Shown: piece after piece, positions 1 through 5,584 of the stretch | Numbering within the stretch: position 1 is the first letter of the stretch | Layout: each line of letters begins with the position of its first letter | Origin: Acetobacteraceae bacterium | Lineage (GTDB): Bacteria; Pseudomonadota; Alphaproteobacteria; Acetobacterales; Acetobacteraceae | Length of the DNA: 5,584 bases | Direction of reading: 5' to 3' | Assembly: GCA_019689515.1 (NCBI GenBank) | Contig: JADGHI010000281.1 | Span: 1-5,584, forward strand | Position numbers and translations under genes: made by a program | The notes under the pieces: model-generated | Told to the model about the DNA's origin: nothing | What the model saw: the letters and a program-made list of their open reading frames with translations, nothing else | Databases searched by the model: none

Positions 1-93
1 GCGGAAGGGAGCGACCCGCCGCGCCCCGCTGCCCCCAGGGGACGGGGCGGGCCGGGGCAGGCTAATCCGGTGTCCGGGGAGGGGCACGCCGCC
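1..93 (+). other. GC-rich leader upstream of ivd
   Basis: This stretch holds no gene that can be supported. It is extremely GC-rich and contains two 7-base inverted repeats: CGCCCCG at 22-28 with CGGGGCG at 43-49, and CTGCCCC at 29-35 with GGGGCAG at 54-60. The two pairings interleave, so they are either alternatives or a pseudoknot-like arrangement. Neither is followed by a T-run, so a classical intrinsic terminator is not supported. One frame is open from the window edge to a TAA at 63-65 and could be the tail of an upstream gene, but about 20 codons cannot establish this. No convincing -35/-10 pair is seen; GCTAAT at 61-66 is a poor candidate without a partner. No AT-rich palindrome of the kind bound by BioR is visible. 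Confidence 0.35.
76..84 (+). promoter_or_regulatory. Shine-Dalgarno sequence deciding the ivd start
   Basis: GGGGAGGGG contains the strong core GGAGG at 78-82 and ends 9 bases before the ATG at 94. It supports that ATG over the in-frame GTG at 70, because the purine run would lie inside the coding region if translation began at the GTG. Confidence 0.7.
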
Positions 94-1263
94 ATGTCCG
101 ACAGCTTCCAGGGCCTCGATTTCGACCTCGGCGAGACCGTCGAGGCGCTGCGCAGCCAGGTCGCCGCCTTCGCCGCCAGCGAGATCGCGCCGCGCGCCGC
201 GGAGATCGACCGCAGCAACCAGTTCCCCGCGGACCTCTGGCGCAAGTTCGGCGACCTCGGCCTGCTCGGCATCACCGTCGAGGAGGAGCTTGGCGGCGCG
301 GGGATGGGCTATCTCGAGCATGTGGTGGCGATGGAGGAGATCAGCCGCGCCTCGGCCTCGGTGGGCCTGTCCTACGGCGCGCACTCCAACCTCTGCGTCA
401 ACCAGATCCGCCGTAATGGCACCGAGGCGCAGAAGCGCCGCTACCTGCCGAAGCTGATCTCCGGCGAGCATGTCGGCGCTCTGGCGATGAGCGAGCCGGG
501 GGCGGGCTCGGACGTGGTGAGCATGCGCACGCGCGCCGAGAAGCGCGGCGACCGCTACGTGCTGAACGGCAGCAAGATGTGGATCACCAACGGGCCGGAT
601 GCGGACGTGCTGGTGGTCTATGCCAAGACCGACCCGGCGGCGGGGCCGCGCGGCATCACGGCCTTCCTGATCGAGAAGGGGTTCAGGGGCTTCTCCACCG
701 GGCCGAAGCTCGACAAGCTCGGCATGCGTGGGTCCAATACCTGCGAGCTGATCTTCGAGGACTGCGAGGTGCCGGAGGAGAACGTGCTCGGCGAGGTCGG
801 GCGCGGCGTGAACGTGCTGATGAGCGGGCTCGACTATGAGCGCGTGGTGCTCGCCGGCGGGCCGCTCGGCATCATGCGGGCCTGCATGGACGTGGTGCTG
901 CCCTACGTGCACGACCGCAGGCAGTTTGGGCAGCCGATCGGCGAGTTCCAGCTCATGCAGGGCAAGATCGCCGACATGTACACGACGATGAACGCCTGCC
1001 GCGCCTACGTGTACACGGTGGCGAAGGCCTGCGACCGCGGCCAGACGACGCGCAAGGACGCCGCGGGCGCGATCCTCTACGCCGCGGAGAAGGCGACCTG
1101 GATGGCGCTGGAGGCGATCCAGGCGCTGGGCGGAAACGGCTATATCAACGACTACCCGACGGGGCGGCTGCTGCGCGACGCCAAGCTCTACGAGATCGGC
1201 GCCGGGACGAGCGAGATCCGCCGCATGCTGATCGGGCGTGAATTGTTCAGAGAGACTGCCTGA
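94..1263 (+). CDS. ivd: isovaleryl-CoA dehydrogenase (FAD-dependent)
   Basis: This 389-residue acyl-CoA dehydrogenase should oxidise isovaleryl-CoA to 3-methylcrotonyl-CoA in the cytoplasm, passing electrons from FAD to electron-transfer flavoprotein; this is the third step of leucine degradation (also called liuA). The domains are an N-terminal helical part (about 12-124), a middle beta domain (about 128-222) starting with the family signature AMSEPGAGSD (131-140), and a C-terminal helical domain (about 234-382) with the second signature around QALGGNGY (343-350). The catalytic base can be assigned: Glu249 in GLDYER (245-250) matches the glutamate known in human IVD, while the position that carries the base in most relatives is Ala370 in GAGTSE (369-374). 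This separates it from short- and medium-chain enzymes. Length is normal for the family. The ATG at 94 is chosen over a GTG at 70 because of the Shine-Dalgarno sequence at 76-84. A terpenoid-pathway (citronellyl-CoA type) enzyme is a less likely alternative. Confidence 0.95.
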   Translation: MSDSFQGLDFDLGETVEALRSQVAAFAASEIAPRAAEIDRSNQFPADLWRKFGDLGLLGITVEEELGGAGMGYLEHVVAMEEISRASASVGLSYGAHSNLCVNQIRRNGTEAQKRRYLPKLISGEHVGALAMSEPGAGSDVVSMRTRAEKRGDRYVLNGSKMWITNGPDADVLVVYAKTDPAAGPRGITAFLIEKGFRGFSTGPKLDKLGMRGSNTCELIFEDCEVPEENVLGEVGRGVNVLMSGLDYERVVLAGGPLGIMRACMDVVLPYVHDRRQFGQPIGEFQLMQGKIADMYTTMNACRAYVYTVAKACDRGQTTRKDAAGAILYAAEKATWMALEAIQALGGNGYINDYPTGRLLRDAKLYEIGAGTSEIRRMLIGRELFRETA

Positions 1264-1267
1264 AGAG

Positions 1268-1275
1268 AAGGGGGA
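1268..1275 (+). promoter_or_regulatory. Shine-Dalgarno sequence of bioY
   Basis: AAGGGGGA lies in the 15-base gap between ivd and bioY, with the G-run ending 4 bases before the ATG at 1279. The overlapping AGAAGG (1266-1271) gives 7-base spacing. bioY therefore has its own ribosome binding site and need not depend only on coupling to ivd. Confidence 0.6.
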
Positions 1276-1278
1276 TTC

Positions 1279-1872
1279 ATGCAGGCAAGACATGACGTTC
1301 GGGCGCTGCCCGTTTCCGCCATCTGGCCGGAGGGCGGGCTGCTGCGCGACGCGCTGGTCGTGCTGGCCGGTGCCGCGCTGCTCGCGGCCGCCGCTGCGGT
1401 GCGGGTGCCGATGTGGCCGGTGCCGATGACGATGCAGACCTTCGCGGTCCTGCTGATCGGCGCGAGCATCGGGCCGCGGCTCGGTGCGGCGTCGGTCGTC
1501 ACCTATCTCGGCGGGGCGGCGCTCGGCCTGCCCGTGCTCGCCGGCGGGACGGCACTGGTCCTCGGGGGGCCGACCTTCGGCTATCTGGTGGGCTTCCTCC
1601 TGGCGGCGGTCGCGATGGGCTGGGCGGCGCAGCGGGGCTGGACGCGCCACTGGCCGACGCTGCTCGGCGCGCTGCTGATCGGCGAGGCCCTGATCTACCT
1701 GCCCGGCCTCGCCTGGCTGCACCTCGCCTGGCTACACGACCTCCGCGCAACGCTCGCGGCGGGCTTGGTTCCCTTCCTGCTCGGCGACGGCCTCAAGCTG
1801 CTGCTCGCGGCGGCCTCGATCCGGCTGCTGCACCGCGCCGCCCTCGCCGGGCCGCGGCGTTCCGGCGGCTGA
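1279..1872 (+). CDS. bioY: BioY family biotin transporter, S component
   Basis: This 197-residue, very hydrophobic protein is the biotin-capturing membrane component of an ECF-type transporter. BioY motifs are clear: PMWPVPMTMQTFAVLLIG (44-61), YLGGAALGLPVLAGG (76-90), GPTFGYLVGF (97-106) and PFLLGDGLK (165-173), whose Asp170 and Lys173 are conserved in the family. About six membrane segments can be drawn (roughly 21-41, 53-71, 73-90, 99-117, 125-146, 158-184), as expected for an S component, and the length is typical. No bioM (ATPase) or bioN (T component) lies in the window, so it either works alone, as reported for solitary BioY proteins, or shares an energising module encoded elsewhere. 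It sits 15 bases after ivd and 20 bases before mccB, in the same direction. The likely link is that the carboxylase encoded next to it requires biotin. The family call is secure from the motifs; the role in supplying this carboxylase is inference. Confidence 0.93.
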   Translation: MQARHDVRALPVSAIWPEGGLLRDALVVLAGAALLAAAAAVRVPMWPVPMTMQTFAVLLIGASIGPRLGAASVVTYLGGAALGLPVLAGGTALVLGGPTFGYLVGFLLAAVAMGWAAQRGWTRHWPTLLGALLIGEALIYLPGLAWLHLAWLHDLRATLAAGLVPFLLGDGLKLLLAAASIRLLHRAALAGPRRSGG

Positions 1873-1892
1873 GGCCGGGGCCGCCGCCCGCC

Positions 1893-3500
1893 ATGCCGGT
1901 GCTCGAATCCACTCTGGACCTTCGCGCGCCGGAAGTCCGGGCAAATGCGGAGGCGATGCGCGCGCTTGTCGCGGACCTGCGCGCGCTCGCCGACCGCGTG
2001 CGGCTCGGGGGCGGGGAGGAGGCGCGGCGGCGGCATCTCTCGCGCGGCAAGCTGCTGCCGCGCGACCGCATCCGGGCGCTGATCGATCCCGTCTCGCCCT
2101 TCCTCGAGATCGGCCAGCTCGCCGCGCACGGCATGTATGGTGGCGAGGTGCCCTCGGCCGGCATCATCACCGGCATCGGCCGCGTCTCCGGGCGCGAGTG
2201 CGTGATCGTCGCCAACGACGCGACGGTGAAGGGCGGCACTTACTTCCCGGTCACGGTGAAGAAGCACCTGCGGGCGCAGGAGATCGCGCTGCAGAACCGC
2301 CTGCCCTGCATCTACCTGGTGGACTCGGGCGGCGCGAACCTGCCGAACCAGGACGAGGTCTTTCCGGACCGCGACCACTTCGGTCGCATCTTCTACAACC
2401 AAGCGCAGATGTCCGCGCAGGGCATCGCGCAGATCGCCGTGGTGATGGGCTCCTGCACCGCGGGCGGGGCCTATGTGCCGGCGATGTCCGACGAGACGGT
2501 GATCGTGCGCAACCAGGGCACGATCTTCCTCGGCGGCCCGCCGCTGGTGAAGGCCGCGACCGGCGAGGTCGTCACCGCCGAGGAGCTGGGCGGCGCCGAC
2601 CTGCACAGCCGTGTCTCCGGCGTGACGGACCACTACGCGGAGAACGACGCGCACGCCCTCGGCATCGCGCGGCGGATCGTCGCGGGCCTGAACACGGTGA
2701 AGCGCCCGCCCCTCGCGCTGCGCGAGCCTCGGCCGCCGCGCTACCCGGCCGAGGAGCTCTACGCCGTGGTGCCGGCGGACCTCCGCACGCCCTACGACGT
2801 GCGCGAGGTGATCGCGCGGATCGTGGACGACAGCGAGTTCGACGAGTTCAAGCGGCTCTACGGCCCCACCCTGGTGACCGGCTTCGCGCATATCTGGGGC
2901 TATCCGGTCGGCATCCTCGCCAACAACGGCATCCTGTTCTCGGAGAGCGCGCAGAAGGGCGCGCACTTCATCGAGCTCTGCGCGCAGCGCGGCATCCCGC
3001 TCGTCTTCCTGCAGAACATCACCGGCTTCATGGTGGGCCGGAAATACGAGGCGGGCGGCATCGCCAAGGACGGGGCGAAGCTGGTGACGGCGGTCGCGAC
3101 GGCCGCGGTGCCGAAATTCACCGTCATCATCGGCGGCAGCTTCGGCGCGGGGAATTACGGCATGTGCGGCCGCGCCTACGCGCCGCGCTTCCTGTGGATG
3201 TGGCCCAATGCGCGGATCAGCGTGATGGGCGGGGAACAGGCGGCCTCGGTGCTCGCCACCATCCGGCGCGACAACATCGAGGCGCGCGGCGGCACATGGT
3301 CGGCCGAGGAGGAGGAGGCGTTCAAGGCGCCGATCCGCGCGCAGTACGAGACGCAGGGCCACCCCTACTACTCCACCGCGCGACTCTGGGACGACGGGGT
3401 GATCGACCCGGCGGACACGCGCCGCGTCCTGGCGCTCAGCCTCTCGGCGGCGCTCAACGCGCCGATCCCCGAGACGCGCTTCGGCCTGTTCCGGATGTGA
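1893..3500 (+). CDS. mccB: 3-methylcrotonyl-CoA carboxylase, beta (carboxyltransferase) subunit
   Basis: This 535-residue subunit (liuB) moves the carboxyl group from carboxybiotin on MccA to 3-methylcrotonyl-CoA, giving 3-methylglutaconyl-CoA; family members form an alpha6-beta6 complex. It has two crotonase-like carboxyltransferase halves. The N half carries DSGGANLP (144-151) and GSCTAGGAYVP (186-196), and the C half carries GGSFGAGNYGMCGRAY (414-429). Length and N-terminus (MPVLES, then the helix around RANAEAMRALV) match the MCC beta family. Phe417 lies where, from memory of published structural work, MCC has Phe and geranyl-CoA carboxylase has Gly, which favours MCC. The reading frame stays open upstream to about 1413 through bioY, but homology starts at the ATG at 1893, 20 bases after the bioY stop. 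The Shine-Dalgarno match is weak (GAGG at 1871-1874 is distant, GGGG at 1877-1880), so coupling to bioY translation is plausible. Propionyl-CoA carboxylase beta is a less likely alternative. Confidence 0.95.
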   Translation: MPVLESTLDLRAPEVRANAEAMRALVADLRALADRVRLGGGEEARRRHLSRGKLLPRDRIRALIDPVSPFLEIGQLAAHGMYGGEVPSAGIITGIGRVSGRECVIVANDATVKGGTYFPVTVKKHLRAQEIALQNRLPCIYLVDSGGANLPNQDEVFPDRDHFGRIFYNQAQMSAQGIAQIAVVMGSCTAGGAYVPAMSDETVIVRNQGTIFLGGPPLVKAATGEVVTAEELGGADLHSRVSGVTDHYAENDAHALGIARRIVAGLNTVKRPPLALREPRPPRYPAEELYAVVPADLRTPYDVREVIARIVDDSEFDEFKRLYGPTLVTGFAHIWGYPVGILANNGILFSESAQKGAHFIELCAQRGIPLVFLQNITGFMVGRKYEAGGIAKDGAKLVTAVATAAVPKFTVIIGGSFGAGNYGMCGRAYAPRFLWMWPNARISVMGGEQAASVLATIRRDNIEARGGTWSAEEEEAFKAPIRAQYETQGHPYYSTARLWDDGVIDPADTRRVLALSLSAALNAPIPETRFGLFRM

Positions 3501-3508
3501 GCGGCGCG

Positions 3509-5548
3509 ATGTTCGGCAAGATCCTCATCGCCAACCGCGGCGAGATCGCCTGCCGGGTGATCGCGACGGCGCGCCGGCTCGGCATCGCCACCGTCGCGGT
3601 CTATTCGGAGGCGGACGCCGGCGCGCGCCACACCCGGCTCGCCGACGAGGCCTGGCCGATCGGGCCGGCGCAAGCGCGGCAGAGCTATCTCTCGATCGAG
3701 ACGATCCTCGACGTCGCGCGGCGCTCCGGTGCGGAGGCGATCCATCCGGGCTACGGCTTCCTTGCCGAGAACGCCGAGTTCGCCGCGGCCTGCGCGGCCG
3801 CCGGGATCACCTTCATCGGGCCGCCGGCCGAGGCGATCCGCGCCATGGGCTCCAAGGCCGCCGCGAAGGCGCTGATGGAGCGCGCCGGCGTGCCGCTGGT
3901 GCCGGGCTATCACGGCGAGGCGCAGGACCTCGCCACGCTGTCCGAGGCCGCGGCGCGCATCGGCTACCCGGTGCTGATCAAGGCGAGCGCCGGCGGCGGC
4001 GGCAAGGGCATGCGCGTGGTCGAGCGCGCGGCGGACTTCGCCGAGGCGCTGGAGGGCGCGAAGCGCGAAGCGGCGTCTTCCTTCGGCGACGACCGCGTGC
4101 TGATCGAGAAGTATCTCACCCGCCCGCGCCACATCGAGATCCAGGTCTTCGCCGACACCCACGGCAACACCGTCTCGCTGTTCGAGCGCGATTGCTCGAT
4201 CCAGCGCCGCCACCAGAAGATCATCGAGGAGGCCCCGGCGCCGGGGATGGACCCCGCGCGGCGCCAGGCGATGGGCGAGGCCGCGGTCGCGGCGGCCCGC
4301 GCCGTCGGCTATGTCGGCGCCGGCACGGTCGAGTTCATCGCCGAGGGCGACGCCTTCTTCTTCATGGAGATGAACACTCGCCTCCAGGTTGAGCATCCGG
4401 TGACGGAGATGGTCACCGGCCTCGACCTCGTGGAGTGGCAGATCCGCGTCGCCGCCGGGGAGCCCCTGCCGCTGCCTGCCGAGCGCCTCGCGATCCGCGG
4501 CCACGCCATCGAGGCGCGGGTCTATGCGGAGGACCCGGAGCGCGACTTCCTGCCCTCGACGGGCACGCTCTCGCATCTCCGCCAGCCGCGCGAGATCCCC
4601 GGCCAGGTGCGCGTGGACACCGGCGTGCGCGCGGGCGATGCGATCACCCCGCACTACGACCCGATGATCGCGAAGCTGATCGTCTGGGGCGAGGACCGGC
4701 CCGCCGCGCTGCGCCGCCTCCTCGCCGCGCTCGGCGAGTATGAGGTGGTGGGCGTGCGGACCAATCTCGGCCTGCTGCGCGCCATCGCCGGCCATCCGGC
4801 CTTCGCGGCGGGAGAGCTCGACACCGGCTTCATCGCCCGCCACGCCGCCGCGCTCCTCCCGGCGGCGGTGGCGGCGGACGCCGGGCCGGCGCCGGAGCCC
4901 GCGGTCTGGGCTGCTGCAGCGCTTGCGGTGCTGCGCGACCAGCGCGCGGCGATCACGGCGGCGGCGCGCGCGAGCGGCGATCCCTTCTCGCCCTGGGCGG
5001 AGACGGACGCCTGGCGGCTGAACGGCGACGGCTATCAGGACCTGCACCTGCGCCACGGCTCGACCGCGCTGACCCTGCGCTGCCACCCGCAGCCGGACGG
5101 CAGTTTCCGCCTCGACCTGCCAGGCGGCCCGGTGCGGGCGGCGCTGGAGGAGGACGCGGAGGGCGGCCTGCGCCTCGTCCTCGACGGCGTCGCGCGCCGG
5201 CTGAGCGTGGCGCGGCGCGATGCGGCGCTGACGGTGTTCCTCGCCGGGCAGGGCGCGCAGACGGTGCTGGTCGAGGACCCGCTCGCCCCGCCGCGCAGCG
5301 ACACCGCCGGCAGCGAGCGCGTCACTGCGCCGATCCCGGGCCGGATCACGCGCGTGCTCGTCCGGCCGGGCGATAGGGTGCAGAAGAACGCCCCGCTGGT
5401 GGTGATCGAGGCGATGAAGATGGAGCTGACGCTTCGCGCTCCGGCGGCAGGCGTCGTCGCGACAATCGCGCACGGGGTGGACGAGATGGTGGAGGAGGGC
5501 ACGGAACTGGTCACCTTCGCCGACCCGCCCCCGTCCGCCGCGGCGTGA
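3509..5548 (+). CDS. mccA: 3-methylcrotonyl-CoA carboxylase, alpha (biotin carboxylase/carrier) subunit
   Basis: This 679-residue subunit (liuD) uses ATP and bicarbonate to carboxylate its own biotin. The biotin carboxylase domain fills about 1-446. It starts with the canonical MFGKILIANRGEIACRVI and shows Lys116, Lys158, the glycine-rich ATP loop GGGGKGMR (162-169), His208, RRHQK (233-237), Glu275, Glu287 and Arg291 in MEMNTRLQVEH (286-296), and Arg337, each one residue or less from the E. coli AccC numbering. A beta-rich linker domain of the kind that contacts the beta subunit spans about 465-595, after an Ala/Pro-rich hinge (445-470). The biotin carrier domain is about 603-672, with EAMKM (634-638) and the biotinylated Lys637. 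The ATG at 3509 is chosen by homology; it lies 8 bases after the mccB stop with no good Shine-Dalgarno sequence. An in-frame GTG at 3497 overlaps the mccB stop (GTGA) and would add four residues. A propionyl- or geranyl-CoA carboxylase alpha subunit is possible on sequence alone; the ivd-mccB context argues for MCC. Confidence 0.95.
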   Translation: MFGKILIANRGEIACRVIATARRLGIATVAVYSEADAGARHTRLADEAWPIGPAQARQSYLSIETILDVARRSGAEAIHPGYGFLAENAEFAAACAAAGITFIGPPAEAIRAMGSKAAAKALMERAGVPLVPGYHGEAQDLATLSEAAARIGYPVLIKASAGGGGKGMRVVERAADFAEALEGAKREAASSFGDDRVLIEKYLTRPRHIEIQVFADTHGNTVSLFERDCSIQRRHQKIIEEAPAPGMDPARRQAMGEAAVAAARAVGYVGAGTVEFIAEGDAFFFMEMNTRLQVEHPVTEMVTGLDLVEWQIRVAAGEPLPLPAERLAIRGHAIEARVYAEDPERDFLPSTGTLSHLRQPREIPGQVRVDTGVRAGDAITPHYDPMIAKLIVWGEDRPAALRRLLAALGEYEVVGVRTNLGLLRAIAGHPAFAAGELDTGFIARHAAALLPAAVAADAGPAPEPAVWAAAALAVLRDQRAAITAAARASGDPFSPWAETDAWRLNGDGYQDLHLRHGSTALTLRCHPQPDGSFRLDLPGGPVRAALEEDAEGGLRLVLDGVARRLSVARRDAALTVFLAGQGAQTVLVEDPLAPPRSDTAGSERVTAPIPGRITRVLVRPGDRVQKNAPLVVIEAMKMELTLRAPAAGVVATIAHGVDEMVEEGTELVTFADPPPSAAA

Positions 5549-5584
5549 CGCGGCCGCCGCGATGCCTGTTCCCCGCCTCCGGCG
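5549..5584 (+). other. junction after mccA, possible start of a further co-directional gene
   Basis: Only 36 bases remain after the mccA stop. Two starts are possible. An ATG at 5562 begins MPVPRLR and runs open to the edge. A GTG at 5545 overlaps the mccA stop as GTGA and also runs open. Neither has a clear Shine-Dalgarno sequence. The next expected pathway genes would be methylglutaconyl-CoA hydratase (liuC) or HMG-CoA lyase (liuE), but seven codons cannot identify a product. A short perfect stem, CGCGG (5549-5553) with CCGCG (5557-5561), has no T-run and is not called a terminator. Confidence 0.3.

Noticed and set aside
70..93. GTG start giving ivd eight extra residues
   Set aside because: The Shine-Dalgarno sequence at 76-84 would lie inside the gene. 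The ATG at 94 has the correct spacing and gives the normal family length.
1413..1892. 160-codon N-terminal extension of the mccB frame
   Set aside because: This part lies out of frame within bioY, is Arg/Ala/Gly-rich without homology, and the MCC beta family starts at the ATG at 1893, giving the usual 535 residues.
1695..3362. 555-codon open frame on the minus strand, antisense to bioY and mccB
   Set aside because: It opposes two clearly homologous genes, is rich in Arg, Ala, His and Asp as expected from the complement of GC-biased codons, and shows no recognisable domain. It is a shadow of the high third-position GC.
2198..3508. 437-codon N-terminal extension of the mccA frame through mccB
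   Set aside because: The canonical biotin carboxylase N-terminus begins at the ATG at 3509. The upstream part is a frame-shifted reading of mccB.
3368..5473. 701-codon open frame on the minus strand, antisense to mccA
   Set aside because: It has the same low-complexity Arg/Ala/Asp/Leu composition and lies fully within mccA on the opposite strand. It shows no motif, and the long open frame is explained by scarce AT-rich stop codons.
1893..5548. Propionyl-CoA or geranyl-CoA carboxylase instead of methylcrotonyl-CoA carboxylase
   Set aside because: The gene order ivd-mccB-mccA, the MCC-like N-terminus of the beta subunit and Phe417 in the C-half carboxyltransferase motif all favour MCC. Geranyl-CoA carboxylase is expected to have a glycine at that site.
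5549..5561. Stem CGCGG/CCGCG as a terminator after mccA
   Set aside because: It has only five base pairs with a three-base loop and no T-run, and it overlaps possible downstream start codons.

Overview
This window is one strand-coherent block of four complete genes, all on the + strand. It is most simply read as a leucine/isovalerate degradation (liu-type) operon with a biotin-uptake gene inside it: ivd (isovaleryl-CoA dehydrogenase, 94-1263), bioY (biotin transporter substrate-binding component, 1279-1872), mccB (3-methylcrotonyl-CoA carboxylase carboxyltransferase subunit, 1893-3500) and mccA (biotin carboxylase/biotin carrier subunit, 3509-5548). The gaps are 15, 20 and 8 bases, and no terminator or promoter is visible between genes, so polycistronic transcription is the natural reading.

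The sequence is very GC-rich, with G or C at nearly all third codon positions. This creates long open shadow frames on both strands. The base composition and the protein sequences suggest a high-GC alphaproteobacterium, perhaps of the Acetobacteraceae/Rhodospirillales type. That placement is inference, because no rRNA or other taxonomic marker is present.

Region by region: 1-93 is a GC-rich leader with overlapping inverted repeats and a good Shine-Dalgarno sequence for ivd. 94-1263 is ivd, with the catalytic glutamate at the position specific to isovaleryl-CoA dehydrogenase. 1279-1872 is bioY. 1893-3500 and 3509-5548 are the two subunits of the carboxylase. 5549-5584 is the junction to whatever follows, possibly the first codons of another co-directional gene.

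The genes fit one pathway. Ivd oxidises isovaleryl-CoA to 3-methylcrotonyl-CoA. MccA carboxylates its own biotin and MccB passes the carboxyl group on to give 3-methylglutaconyl-CoA. BioY could supply the biotin that MccA needs. The hydratase (liuC) and HMG-CoA lyase (liuE) that complete the pathway are not in the window. The most notable point is bioY lying between ivd and mccB. I see no evidence for a wholly new system, mobile element, CRISPR array or RNA gene.
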